Positions 8,313-17,541 of a stretch of DNA of 64,000 bases are shown here, piece by piece (position 1 is the stretch's first letter; every line of letters begins with the position of its first letter). Source of the stretch: an uncultured Muribaculaceae bacterium (lineage in GTDB: Bacteria > Bacteroidota > Bacteroidia > Bacteroidales > Muribaculaceae); the NCBI GenBank assembly GCA_948788915.1, contig CAQFOZ010000005.1, forward strand, positions 1 to 64,000, written 5' to 3'. Position numbers and translations under genes: made by a program. The notes beneath the pieces are model-generated. The model worked only from the letters and a program-made list of their open reading frames with translations, did not search any database and was not told the DNA's origin.

Positions 8313-10925
8313 TTATTTTCTTTTAGGATTTCGTTTAGGTTTACTTGTCTGTCCTGATGTCAATGCCGGAGGATCATATCCGAGAACAACATCGTCAATC
8401 ACGAGTTCAGAACCCATTGCAAACGCCTTTGCCTGATTCGTGGATATCGAATAATCTCCTCTTGATGTTTTATATGTCAGCCCCTGATCCAAATCCTTAC
8501 CGGTCGGGATTACAATTTTTGGAGTTGCTATTCGCGCTGCGGTAGACCTGAATCCTACTTCCAGTCTTGCTGCCTTGTCACCGAAATCATAAGTGTCAAG
8601 CACAATGTTACCTGTAGTAAATGTTGTCGCTTTGTTAAGCAACAATATTCCATTGGATATCTCTTTCCCGGAAGCATCATAAACATAAACATATGCTTCA
8701 CCAACCTCATTGTCTATAGGTGTGTATTTATACTTAAAGGAAAGAGTCAAAGGACGTGATCCAAATTCAATACCATTTGCGCGGTGTTCTGTGCCGTCAA
8801 AAGAATAACTGCCAAGGAACAACTCTCCGCGACATTTCTCAAGTTCATTTTCACCGGGCACATTAGTACAATAATATGTTGTGCTGCCAAAGCTACCGGA
8901 ATTCCCGGGTGTCACACCATTATGACTATATCCTACACTCCGGACAGCAACAGCACCATTGTCAAGAAATGTGGACGGCACTACAAACCAACTGTTCTTA
9001 TTTGACGCTCCTGTATAACAAGTTTTCTGGTTCACACTCGCCCAGTTGTCTGGCTCAGTTATTTCAATACTTGAGACAATGCCTCTTGTATAAAAATCCT
9101 GAAAGTTACCACCTACTCTTATATCAAATTTAGGGACAGTTACACTTCCTTGCGTAAAAGAACCGTTCGCGACATCCCTCGTCGTTTCTGTAGTAAAAGT
9201 AGGTATTGCAGTGTGGGGATTGTTAATATTGGAGAGGGCATACTCCACATTGCTGTAGGTTGTAGCTGGACTGACATTGAACACATTTATTATTCCTGTC
9301 TGAAGGTTTTTCTGAATGCGGTTGGCGTTGACCTGACTGCCGTTGCTTATTATGACCAGATCGCGGGTAATAATTTCCAGATCGGCCGGATTCTCCGGGA
9401 TAACCCTGACTTTCACTTTCTTGGCAAACGGATCTACCTCAACACTGAACTTAGGAAAAGCCACCTCCAGACGGGTGTTCGCCTTCGGATCCACACCTGA
9501 TCCAAAATATGCCCAAAGCGGACTCGTCTGCATTTGCAGCTCCGGCGTCTTCAGCCTATACTTGTATTTATAAGGATAACGCTGATCTCCGGAATCCGCT
9601 ATATTCTCTATCGCGAGGATTTCCGCCTCCTTACGGTTATTGGTAACCTGAAAAGTAACGCGGTCTCGGACATCAGGGCTGTTTGTAGAAAGAAAAACTT
9701 CACATTCAGTGCCCCGGTATGCCATATTGGCAACCGGTTCTATCTTTATTTCAACTGCCGACACAATAATGTTAAGCTCTAACGGTTCGCTGGCACGCGT
9801 AAGCGCATCTGTTGCCACCAGCGTTATCTTGTGTGTTCCGATAGGAAGTTTCTCAAGAAACCCTTTCAATCCGACAATACCCATCTTGTCCGGATTGCGA
9901 AAAAGACCTTTCACATCAAGCCCCGAAGCAGCAGCATTGGCCTGCTCCACAGCAGATGCGTTGACAAGCTGAATCTCATTGCCAAACGGAGGATTATAAG
10001 TGGACGAGGCATTAACAGAGAGTGTGACGGTATTAAGTCCGCCGAACGCATAGACCTCAAAACGGGGATTGCCTTCCGGTTTGTAGTTCTCAAAAGCGTT
10101 GATAGTCTCACCCGGAGTAAAATCCTTCGCGGATATCGTAGGCGCAGGAGCCTCAAACAATTCGTCACCAAGCGGCACTTCCACTGTTTCGGCAACAACC
10201 TCGTCGTCAAACTGAACGTCAAGCGTAAGATTTCCCATTGCAGAACTTCCGTTTACTCCTATCGTGACAATATAATGATGGCAGGCATCAGCCCTGAATC
10301 CGGCCGGCTGCAAAGTAACCTTTTTGCCGGAACCGTTGGTAAGCGTCAGGTTCAGCTCAATCTGTGTAGGAGCCACATATGCCGGACGATTCTCACCTTG
10401 CGCGAACACTATATAGTCGTGACCAGCGGAACGGACAGCCGCACTGTAAGCCGTAAAATTCTGTCTGAACTCATCTGTGTACCGGATGCTGACCATTGCA
10501 TTTGCAAGCTTGGCGGTGAGATTCACCTGCTTGCTGTCACCGGCTGTCACTGACACATTCTCGGAAGCATGAAACCAGGGATGCTCGAACCCCTCTGTAT
10601 CCCGGTCGCCATAATTGGTTTCAATTATATATTCCCCTATCGGGAAGGTTTTCTCTTTGTTGAAATTCTCAAGATAATCCCATTTTTTTGTATAGCTCCC
10701 ATCAGTACGTGATAGCGTCACGTTGAATTCAGATGCCAGCGGGACTATCGGGGACTGAGTGTCGTCTGCCCGAGTGAATGCCGAAATCTTCCCGTCGGTC
10801 GAGAGAGAGAGTTTCAAGGCACCTCCTTCAGACGATCCGTGCCACGGATTATCATCACCGTCACAACCAACAAGAAAGCAAGCCAAAACAGCGGATACCA
10901 CTGTTCCCAAAGCAATTTGTTTCAT
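8313..10925 (-). CDS. Large DUF4493/PCMD-like surface lipoprotein
   Basis: 870 aa, first gene of the operon. Lipobox L-V-G-C21 is followed by D-G-D-D-N-P. The DUF4493 region spans about 35-260 (A-L-K-L-S-L-S-T-D-G..., T-R-A-D-D). Tandem immunoglobulin-like segments follow (about 265-580). The C-terminal jelly-roll-like region (about 600-855) is PCMD-like, with R-P-L-T-L-S-F-K-Y-K-Y and a closing V-I-D-D-V-V-L-G-Y. It ends in a strongly basic tail rich in K, R and P, unusual for an exported protein. A promoter-like sequence lies 33 bp upstream. By analogy with clustered DUF4493/PCMD genes, the operon probably builds a surface assembly that meets host or dietary glycans. That is inference. Confidence 0.7.
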   Translation of the reverse strand: MKQIALGTVVSAVLACFLVGCDGDDNPWHGSSEGGALKLSLSTDGKISAFTRADDTQSPIVPLASEFNVTLSRTDGSYTKKWDYLENFNKEKTFPIGEYIIETNYGDRDTEGFEHPWFHASENVSVTAGDSKQVNLTAKLANAMVSIRYTDEFRQNFTAYSAAVRSAGHDYIVFAQGENRPAYVAPTQIELNLTLTNGSGKKVTLQPAGFRADACHHYIVTIGVNGSSAMGNLTLDVQFDDEVVAETVEVPLGDELFEAPAPTISAKDFTPGETINAFENYKPEGNPRFEVYAFGGLNTVTLSVNASSTYNPPFGNEIQLVNASAVEQANAAASGLDVKGLFRNPDKMGIVGLKGFLEKLPIGTHKITLVATDALTRASEPLELNIIVSAVEIKIEPVANMAYRGTECEVFLSTNSPDVRDRVTFQVTNNRKEAEILAIENIADSGDQRYPYKYKYRLKTPELQMQTSPLWAYFGSGVDPKANTRLEVAFPKFSVEVDPFAKKVKVRVIPENPADLEIITRDLVIISNGSQVNANRIQKNLQTGIINVFNVSPATTYSNVEYALSNINNPHTAIPTFTTETTRDVANGSFTQGSVTVPKFDIRVGGNFQDFYTRGIVSSIEITEPDNWASVNQKTCYTGASNKNSWFVVPSTFLDNGAVAVRSVGYSHNGVTPGNSGSFGSTTYYCTNVPGENELEKCRGELFLGSYSFDGTEHRANGIEFGSRPLTLSFKYKYTPIDNEVGEAYVYVYDASGKEISNGILLLNKATTFTTGNIVLDTYDFGDKAARLEVGFRSTAARIATPKIVIPTGKDLDQGLTYKTSRGDYSISTNQAKAFAMGSELVIDDVVLGYDPPALTSGQTSKPKRNPKRK

Positions 10926-10957
10926 AATGTTATTAATAATTCGAAATAAAATCAGTA

Positions 10958-10990
10958 CAAAATTAAAATAAAATTATAATACTATCCAAT
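10958..10990 (-). promoter_or_regulatory. Promoter of the lipoprotein/barrel operon
   Basis: Minus strand: ATTGG (10990-10986) supplies a weak -33 box, and TAATTTTG (10965-10958) matches the TAnnTTTG -7 box, with about 21 nt between the boxes. The start site would be near 10950, giving a leader of about 25 nt before the ATG at 10925. The -33 box is one base off consensus. Confidence 0.45.
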
Positions 10991-11119
10991 TTTAATGTAA
11001 TTTTGTATATAAATACTCCAATTAAACCAAATTTTTACAATTAATTATTAAAATCATCCCTTTTACACCATATTTGTTTGTTAATAAGGGAAGACTCTTT
11101 TACAATTTAAAGAATTGAT

Positions 11120-11776
11120 ATGAAAGGTATTAAAAGATTAATTATCATTTTTATAGCTTTGGCTGTTTGCACCAATTTGACCAATGCCCAGAGTCTCAAA
11201 GACCTGTTGGGTAAAGTAGGCAATTCAAGTTCTGGAAGCACTGTGGGAAATGTCCTGCAGGGTCTATTTTCAAGTTCCAATATCAGTGTCGAGGATATGA
11301 CCGGCGTATGGAAAGCAGAAGGGTCTGCCGTATGTTTCCAGGGAGAAGGATTCCTCAAACAGGCAGGTGGTGCCGCGGCATCCGCCACCCTAAAGAAAAA
11401 ACTTGACCCGTATTACCAGAAATATGGTCTCACAGGAGCAACGCTTACAATCCATACCGATAGCAAATTTGAACTTAAAATCAAGAAAGTTACTCTTAAA
11501 GGAACTATAACGCAAAGTAGCGAAAAGGGAATTTTTTATTTTAATTTCGAAGTTTTCAATAAAGTTAATTTAGGAAAAGTAAAAACTTATGTGCAGAAGA
11601 CATCCAGAACTATGGATGTTATGTTCGATGCCACAAAACTGATGCAGATTGTGTCAACCGTAGGCAAGGCCACAAATATCTCTGTCGCCAATACATTTGC
11701 AAATCTTCTGTCGCAATACAAAGGATTATGCGTCGGCTTCAGCACAAATCTTACTCAAACTATTACAAACAAGTAA
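11120..11776 (+). CDS. DUF4923-family periplasmic protein
   Basis: 218 aa with a signal peptide (about 1-23, ending T-N-A-Q). The mature part begins S-L-K-D-L-L-G-K-V, then has I-S-V-E-D-M-T-G-V-W-K-A-E-G-S-A-V-C-F-Q, the recognisable start of the DUF4923 lipocalin-like domain of Bacteroidales. It has no catalytic motif. It lies 15 bp ahead of the riboflavin synthase gene, so it leads the plus-strand housekeeping run. A TAATTTTG (-7-like) box lies at 10998-11005 without a convincing -33 box. Function unknown. Confidence 0.75.
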   Translation: MKGIKRLIIIFIALAVCTNLTNAQSLKDLLGKVGNSSSGSTVGNVLQGLFSSSNISVEDMTGVWKAEGSAVCFQGEGFLKQAGGAAASATLKKKLDPYYQKYGLTGATLTIHTDSKFELKIKKVTLKGTITQSSEKGIFYFNFEVFNKVNLGKVKTYVQKTSRTMDVMFDATKLMQIVSTVGKATNISVANTFANLLSQYKGLCVGFSTNLTQTITNK

Positions 11777-11791
11777 AATTAGAAAGACTAT

Positions 11792-12394
11792 ATGTTTTCC
11801 GGAATAGTAGAAGAGGCTGCCAAGGTAGTGGCTATAAAGAGAGAAGGCACGAACCTTCATATTACAATGAGTTGTTCATTTGCCGATGAGCTGACCATAG
11901 ACCAGAGTGTGGCACACAACGGTGTGTGCCTCACCGTTGTCGCACTTCCAGGAGACGGCACATATACCGTTACCGCAATCCAGGAGACTCTCGACCGCTC
12001 AAATCTCGGGGATCTCAAGATCGGAGATCTTGTAAACCTTGAACGCAGCATGAGAATGAACGGGCGTCTTGACGGACACATTGTGCAGGGACATGTAGAC
12101 CAGAAAGCTGAATGTATCAGCCTGAAAGAGGAAGACGGCAGCTGGAGATACACTTTCCGCTACGAGACCACAAAGGAAATGATGCGGAAGGGATACATCA
12201 CTGTCGACAAGGGATCCGTGACCGTGAACGGTGTAAGTCTCACAGTTTGTGAGCCTACGGATAACACATTTTCTGTAGCCATTATTCCTTACACCCACGA
12301 CAATACAAATTTCTGCAACATAAAACCCGGCAGCAAAGTCAATATAGAGTTTGACATATTAGGCAAATACCTCGCGCGTCTTGCCTCCATATGA
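11792..12394 (+). CDS. ribE: Riboflavin synthase, alpha subunit
   Basis: 200 aa. Catalyses dismutation of two 6,7-dimethyl-8-ribityllumazines to riboflavin and a pyrimidinedione, the last step of riboflavin synthesis. Two tandem lumazine-binding repeats are visible: M-F-S-G-I-V-E at the start with V-A-H-N-G-V-C-L-T-V (repeat 1), and G-H-I-V-Q-G-H-V-D with S-V-T-V-N-G-V-S-L-T-V (repeat 2). The length is the family norm. No FMN riboswitch was seen in the 15-bp gap upstream. The other rib genes are not in the window. Confidence 0.95.
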   Translation: MFSGIVEEAAKVVAIKREGTNLHITMSCSFADELTIDQSVAHNGVCLTVVALPGDGTYTVTAIQETLDRSNLGDLKIGDLVNLERSMRMNGRLDGHIVQGHVDQKAECISLKEEDGSWRYTFRYETTKEMMRKGYITVDKGSVTVNGVSLTVCEPTDNTFSVAIIPYTHDNTNFCNIKPGSKVNIEFDILGKYLARLASI

Positions 12395-12425
12395 TATCCG
12401 GGATTGATGTGTATAACAATAAAAT

Positions 12426-14546
12426 ATGAAAACTATGAAAAATTCGAGAAAAAAACTCGGCATATTACGCAACGATCCCTGGCTGGAACCGTTTGCTACG
12501 GCAATAGAAGGGCGGCACGAAGATACCGTCAGGAAACTTAGCGAGCTCACTGCCAACACCGGTGGCTCCCTTTCCAAATTTGCCAACGCATATAATTATT
12601 TCGGACTCCACCGCGAGTCAAACGGCGATTGGGTGTTCCGAGAATTGGCGCCAAATGCAAAAAGGATCTGGCTTATCGGCACATTTTCAGACTGGAAAGA
12701 TGACGAACGTTACAGCCTGACCCCAATCGGCAACGGTGTATGGGAATGCAGGATTCCGGCAGAAATGATACATAACGGAGACTTGTACAAGATGCGTGTG
12801 GAATGGAACGGAGGCAGTGGCGAACGCATTCCGGCATATGCGACCCGTGTGGTTCAGGATCCTGTCACACATATATTTTCCGCCGAAGTCTATACACCGG
12901 AAAACCCTTATAAATTCAAGATAAAAAAATTCAGACCCGACACAAAACCTCTTCTGATATATGAATGTCACATTGGTATGGCGCAGCAGAAGGAAGATGT
13001 GGGCACATATGAGGAGTTCCGCACAAAGATTTTACCCCGCATAGCAGCCGACGGGTACAACGCTATCCAGATTATGGCCATACAGGAACATCCTTATTAC
13101 GGTTCCTTTGGCTATCACGTAAGCAGTTTCTACGCAGCATCATCACGATTTGGCACCCCCGACGACTTGAAACGCCTTATAGACGACGCACACGAACACG
13201 GCATAGCCGTGATCATGGATATTGTGCATTCACATGCTGTCAAAAATGAGGTTGAGGGTCTCGGGCGACTTGACGGAAGCTATGATCTCTATTTCTACGG
13301 AGACAACCGTCGCGAACACCCGGCATGGGATTCCTTGTGTTTCGACTATGGTAAAAACTCGGTGCTACATTTCCTGTTGTCGAACTGCAAGTACTGGATG
13401 GAAGAATACAGATTTGACGGTTTCCGCTTCGACGGTGTCACATCAATGCTTTATTATGACCATGGACTGGGAAAAGCGTTCGGAAGCTATCAGGACTATT
13501 ATGACGGAGGACAAGACACGAATGCAATCGTCTATCTTACCCTTGCAAATATCCTTATCCACGAGATAAATCCTAAAGCCATAACCATTGCGGAGGAGAT
13601 GAGTGGCATGCCGGGTCTGGCTGCCAGATTCGACGATGGCGGTATCGGATTCGATTACCGTATGGCAATGGGCATACCGGACTACTGGATAAAGATGATC
13701 AAGGAACGCAAGGACGAAGACTGGCATCCGACTTCCATATTCTGGGAGCTGACAAACCGTCGTTCCGATGAAAAGACTATCTCATACTGCGAAAGCCACG
13801 ACCAGGCTCTTGTTGGCGACAAGACCATTATATTCCGTCTTATAGACAAAGAGATGTACTGGCACATGCAGGTTAACGACAGCAACTTCACTGTGGAACG
13901 CGGCATGGCGCTGCACAAAATGATTCGCCTTGTGACTCTTGCCACAATCAATGGAGGCTATCTGAACTTTATGGGCAACGAGTTCGGCCATCCGGAATGG
14001 ATAGACTTTCCGAGAGAAGGGAACGGCTGGAGCCATAAGTATGCCCGTCGCCAATGGGATCTTGTAGACAGGGACAATCTGAAATACAAGTATCTCAATT
14101 GTTTCGACAACGAGATGATTGAGTTGGTGTCAAAGCATTATAACTTTCAGGCCACACCTGTAGAGAAACTCTGGGAGAAAGACGACGATCAGGTGCTTGC
14201 ATTCAGACGTGGAGACCTTATCTTCGTTTTCAACTGGAATCCTGTCAGATCATTCAGTGATTACGGTTTTCTTGCACCTGCAGGAGAATATGAGGTAGTT
14301 CTTGACAGCGATGCCGCAGAATTCGGCGGATATCAGAACATAGATGATTCCGTAAACCATTTCACCACACCGGATCCCTTATATACACCTGCAGGGAAAG
14401 GTTGGCTGAAACTATATCTCCCGGCCCGAACCGCACAGGTGCTTCGCATGGTCAAGGCTTCCCCGAAGCCCCGCGTAGCAAAAACTTCAGCAAAAAGGGT
14501 AACTGAGAAAAAAGCAATTTCAAGGAAATCAGCAGAAAATAAATAA
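12426..14546 (+). CDS. glgB: 1,4-alpha-glucan branching enzyme (GH13)
   Basis: 706 aa. Introduces alpha-1,6 branches in glycogen. Order: a CBM48 N-terminal domain (about 55-150, R-E-L-A-P-N-A-K-R-I-W-L-I-G-T-F-S-D-W), a GH13 barrel, and an all-beta C-terminal domain. The catalytic triad is visible: nucleophile D336 in R-F-D-G-V, acid/base E390 in A-E-E-M, and D459 in E-S-H-D. A basic tail of about 35 residues follows the fold (K-P-R-V-A-K-T-S-A-K-R) and is not part of the enzyme. The size and the short N-terminus resemble the eukaryote-type branching enzymes found in Bacteroidetes. A second ATG three codons in is an alternative start. Confidence 0.95.
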   Translation: MKTMKNSRKKLGILRNDPWLEPFATAIEGRHEDTVRKLSELTANTGGSLSKFANAYNYFGLHRESNGDWVFRELAPNAKRIWLIGTFSDWKDDERYSLTPIGNGVWECRIPAEMIHNGDLYKMRVEWNGGSGERIPAYATRVVQDPVTHIFSAEVYTPENPYKFKIKKFRPDTKPLLIYECHIGMAQQKEDVGTYEEFRTKILPRIAADGYNAIQIMAIQEHPYYGSFGYHVSSFYAASSRFGTPDDLKRLIDDAHEHGIAVIMDIVHSHAVKNEVEGLGRLDGSYDLYFYGDNRREHPAWDSLCFDYGKNSVLHFLLSNCKYWMEEYRFDGFRFDGVTSMLYYDHGLGKAFGSYQDYYDGGQDTNAIVYLTLANILIHEINPKAITIAEEMSGMPGLAARFDDGGIGFDYRMAMGIPDYWIKMIKERKDEDWHPTSIFWELTNRRSDEKTISYCESHDQALVGDKTIIFRLIDKEMYWHMQVNDSNFTVERGMALHKMIRLVTLATINGGYLNFMGNEFGHPEWIDFPREGNGWSHKYARRQWDLVDRDNLKYKYLNCFDNEMIELVSKHYNFQATPVEKLWEKDDDQVLAFRRGDLIFVFNWNPVRSFSDYGFLAPAGEYEVVLDSDAAEFGGYQNIDDSVNHFTTPDPLYTPAGKGWLKLYLPARTAQVLRMVKASPKPRVAKTSAKRVTEKKAISRKSAENK

Positions 14547-14551
14547 AGTAA

Positions 14552-15250
14552 ATGTCAAAAATAATAATTGCTATAGACGGATTCTCCTCTTCGGGAAAAT
14601 CCACAATGGCGAGATCTCTGGCAAAACGCATAGGATATGTCTACGTAGACTCAGGCGCGATGTATCGCGCGGTGACACTTTATGCGTTGAACAATGGTAT
14701 TGCCTCCGTTGAAAACGGAGTTGATGCCGGTGCGCTCGTCAGAGTTCTTCCGAATATCGAAATTTCATTCCTGCCTGCAGGAGAGGATGGCGTGCAGCAC
14801 ACATTGCTCAACGGAGTTGATGTGGAACGCGAGATCAGGGACATGAGGGTAAGTTCTCTTGTAAGCCCGGTTGCCGCCATTCCCGAAGTCAGGAAACACC
14901 TTACAAGGCTACAGCAGGAATACGGCAGACAGAAAGGGATAGTCATGGACGGGCGTGATATCGGCACCACAGTCTTTCCCGATGCCGAGATGAAAGTATT
15001 TGTAAACGCCTCCCCCGAGGTACGCGCCCGTCGCCGGGTTCTTGAACTGGAACAGAAAGGTAGCCGCGTGGACTATGAAGATGTACTGAAAAACATCCGG
15101 GAACGCGACCATATCGACACAACCCGCAAAGAATCGCCACTATGCAGGGCTGCTGACGCATATCTGCTTGACAATGACAAAATGACAATACCGGAGCAGA
15201 TGGATTGGCTGGTGAATCTTTATCAGAAAATTGCAGGAAGTGAAAATTGA
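14552..15250 (+). CDS. cmk: Cytidylate kinase
   Basis: 232 aa. Phosphorylates CMP/dCMP with ATP. P-loop G-F-S-S-S-G-K-S-T at about 10-18, followed by the Y-V-D-S-G-A-M-Y-R motif that binds the nucleotide, and M-D-G-R-D-I-G-T in the middle, all diagnostic of Cmk. It starts 5 bp after glgB and overlaps the ispH start. The same pairing of cmk with ispH occurs in other Bacteroidales, so the pair probably behaves as one transcript. Confidence 0.95.
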   Translation: MSKIIIAIDGFSSSGKSTMARSLAKRIGYVYVDSGAMYRAVTLYALNNGIASVENGVDAGALVRVLPNIEISFLPAGEDGVQHTLLNGVDVEREIRDMRVSSLVSPVAAIPEVRKHLTRLQQEYGRQKGIVMDGRDIGTTVFPDAEMKVFVNASPEVRARRRVLELEQKGSRVDYEDVLKNIRERDHIDTTRKESPLCRAADAYLLDNDKMTIPEQMDWLVNLYQKIAGSEN

Positions 15251-16127
15251 GATAGACAGCAATTCAGGATTCTGCTTCGGGGTGGTAAACGCCATAGAGA
15301 AAGCCGAGATGGAACTGGAGCATTCCGGAAAGCTCTACTGCCTCGGAGACATAGTGCACAATGCATCGGAGGTTGAACGTCTCCGCAAAAAGGGACTTGA
15401 AACCATCACACACAAAGATCTGGAGAATCTTACCGATGCCCGTGTGCTTCTACGCGCCCACGGTGAACCCCCTGCAACCTACCGCACGGCAGAAAAAAAA
15501 CATATAACTGTCGTGGATGCCACTTGTCCGGTAGTGCTTCAGCTTCAACGTCGCATCAAGCAGGCCTACGATTCCCACAGGGAAATGGTGCAACTCGGTC
15601 GTATTGAAAAAATGCCTCTGATACTTATTTATGGTAAAGACGGACATGCGGAAGTAAACGGGCTTGTGGGACAGACCGACGGAGAGGCTGTCGTCATCCA
15701 GTCGGCCGACGATCTGGACGCGATAGACCTTTCACGCGACATTCTGCTTTATTCACAGACAACCAAGTCTCTCGAAGGTTTCCGTAATCTTGTGGAAGAG
15801 ATCAAGAGACGTAAAACTTCCGGCAAGTTTGAATATTTCGATACCATATGCCGCCAGGTAGCGAGCAGGCTCACAAAACTTAAGGAATTTGCCCGCTCCC
15901 ACGATGCCGTCATATTCGTGAGCGGGGCCAAAAGCTCCAATGGCAAGGTGCTGTTCGACGAATGCCACAAGATAAACCCTAACTCATATCTCGTAAGAGA
16001 TCTTGACGATCTCGATTTTGAGGTACTTAAAGACAAACAATCAATCGGCATATGCGGAGCCACAAGCACTCCGCGATGGCTGATGACTGATATTGCAGAG
16101 AAAATAGCTGATGAATTTCGGAACTGA
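15240..16127 (+). CDS. ispH: 4-Hydroxy-3-methylbut-2-enyl diphosphate reductase
   Basis: 295 aa from a GTG at 15240. A TTG at 15231 is the alternative, but GTG gives the family N-terminus M-K-I-E-I-D-x-x-S-G-F-C-F-G-V. The [4Fe-4S] enzyme makes IPP and DMAPP in the last step of the MEP pathway. The three cluster cysteines are visible: S-G-F-C12, D-A-T-C-P, and the C of G-I-C-G-A-T-S-T-P near the C-terminus. It overlaps cmk by 11 bp and tadA by 17 bp, so translation is likely coupled. No ATG is available in frame near the expected start. Confidence 0.93.
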   Translation: MKIEIDSNSGFCFGVVNAIEKAEMELEHSGKLYCLGDIVHNASEVERLRKKGLETITHKDLENLTDARVLLRAHGEPPATYRTAEKKHITVVDATCPVVLQLQRRIKQAYDSHREMVQLGRIEKMPLILIYGKDGHAEVNGLVGQTDGEAVVIQSADDLDAIDLSRDILLYSQTTKSLEGFRNLVEEIKRRKTSGKFEYFDTICRQVASRLTKLKEFARSHDAVIFVSGAKSSNGKVLFDECHKINPNSYLVRDLDDLDFEVLKDKQSIGICGATSTPRWLMTDIAEKIADEFRN

Positions 16128-16560
16128 CGAATACTATATGCGCAAGGCTCTCGACGAGGCAATGCTTGCTTTCGACGAGGGAGAAATCCCTATCGGAGCC
16201 GTGATAACTGTGAACAACAGAATTATAGCCCGTGCACACAACCGCACAGAAGCACTCAACGATGTGACCGCACACGCAGAGATGCAGGCCATTACATCCG
16301 CTGCGGAAAATTTAGGAGGCAAATATCTGCCGGACTGCACCCTGTATGTAACAGTGGAGCCGTGCCCGATGTGCTCGGGTGCACTTGGCTGGAGCCATAT
16401 CGGCCGCATCGTTTACGGTGCTCCTGACCCTAAACGGGGATTCCTTACGTGTTATCCCGATGCCGGATCCGTATTCCATCCCAAAACAAAAATAGAGGGA
16501 GGTGTGCTTGAAGAGGAATGCAGGGAACTCATGCAGCAGTTTTTCAAAAAACTAAGATAA
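16111..16560 (+). CDS. tadA: Nucleoside/tRNA adenosine deaminase
   Basis: 149 aa zinc-dependent deaminase. Motifs H55-A-E57 and P-C85-P-M-C88 provide the zinc ligands and the proton shuttle. The N-terminal segment (Y-Y-M-R-K-A-L-D-E-A) and the P-I-G-A-V before the active site are those of TadA, which converts A34 to inosine in tRNA-Arg(ACG). A guanine-deaminase-like activity cannot be excluded, because single-copy assignment needs the whole genome. It overlaps ispH by 17 bp. Confidence 0.88.
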   Translation: MNFGTDEYYMRKALDEAMLAFDEGEIPIGAVITVNNRIIARAHNRTEALNDVTAHAEMQAITSAAENLGGKYLPDCTLYVTVEPCPMCSGALGWSHIGRIVYGAPDPKRGFLTCYPDAGSVFHPKTKIEGGVLEEECRELMQQFFKKLR

Positions 16561-16570
16561 CAAAGATAAA

Positions 16571-17461
16571 ATGAAGATAAAAGTTAAACTGTGGATTGAG
16601 GCTATGCGTCTCCGGACACTTCCGGTGTCCATATCCGGTGTACTTGCCGGTGGATCGGTAGCGATAGCCAACCATGGATTCAAGCCGTTACCGTTTTTCA
16701 TCTGCATGGTGTTCGCAGTAATGGCGCAGATTGCGTCAAACTTCGCCAATGAGTATTTCGATTTTAAGAACGGTCTTGACAAACAGGGAAGAGAAGGATT
16801 CCGGAGAGGAGTTACAGAGGGAGACATCTCTCCAAAGGCTATGCGGAACGCCACATTTGGCATTCTCGCGGCGGCTTCTCTTGTAGGCTGTTCACTGATC
16901 TGTTATGCGGGATGGATACTTCTGCCGGTAGGAATAATAATCGCAATAGGCGCACTCGCATATTCAGCCGGTCCATATCCCCTTTCACACCATGGTCTTG
17001 GAGACATAGCCGTATTCCTGTTTTATGGTCTGATACCTGTATTTTTCACAGCCTATGTCCAGATTCCCGATTATCATATCTGGCCACTTGCTGTCATCTT
17101 GGGAAGTATGACCGGGTTAATGGGTATAAATGTCCTTATCGTGAACAATTACAGGGATTATTTTGACGATTCAGAAGCCGGCAAAAGAACCACTGCTGTG
17201 ATATTCGGCAGAAACACACTTTCATGGATATATCTTGTAAACGGATTCATAGCCGCACTGCTAATGATAATCGCTACAATATCTTTTGCAAATATATTTT
17301 GGCAGATCGGGGCTTTAGTCTATGTCAACATGCACTATATTACATGGATGCGGCTGCGCATGTCGGAGGGAAAGGAACTTAATGCAGTGCTTGGGAAGAC
17401 AGCCAGACTTATGTTTTTAATCTCAGTGTGGATACTGTTGTTATATTGTTTTAACACATAA
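16571..17461 (+). CDS. menA: 1,4-Dihydroxy-2-naphthoate polyprenyltransferase
   Basis: 296 aa UbiA-superfamily membrane prenyltransferase. Attaches the polyprenyl tail to DHNA in menaquinone synthesis. The first aspartate-rich motif, N-x-x-x-D, reads N-E-Y-F-D-F-K-N-G-L-D, and the second reads N-N-Y-R-D-Y-F-D-D-S-E-A-G-K-R-T, typical of MenA. About eight hydrophobic helices are visible. It lies 10 bp after tadA and ends the run of closely spaced genes. Confidence 0.92.
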   Translation: MKIKVKLWIEAMRLRTLPVSISGVLAGGSVAIANHGFKPLPFFICMVFAVMAQIASNFANEYFDFKNGLDKQGREGFRRGVTEGDISPKAMRNATFGILAAASLVGCSLICYAGWILLPVGIIIAIGALAYSAGPYPLSHHGLGDIAVFLFYGLIPVFFTAYVQIPDYHIWPLAVILGSMTGLMGINVLIVNNYRDYFDDSEAGKRTTAVIFGRNTLSWIYLVNGFIAALLMIIATISFANIFWQIGALVYVNMHYITWMRLRMSEGKELNAVLGKTARLMFLISVWILLLYCFNT

Positions 17462-17474
17462 ATGAGTGTTCAGA

Positions 17475-17506
17475 TCTGAATACTTACTTATGATCATTTA
17501 TTTTTG
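17475..17506 (+). promoter_or_regulatory. Promoter of the GH99-like gene
   Basis: TCTG (17475-17478), 20 nt, then TATTTTTG (17499-17506). This matches TTTG-N20-TAnnTTTG with one mismatch in the -33 box. The expected start is near 17513, 29 nt ahead of the ATG at 17542. Confidence 0.5.
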
Positions 17507-17541
17507 CTACTTATATATTTACTAACTACTTATAAAACATC

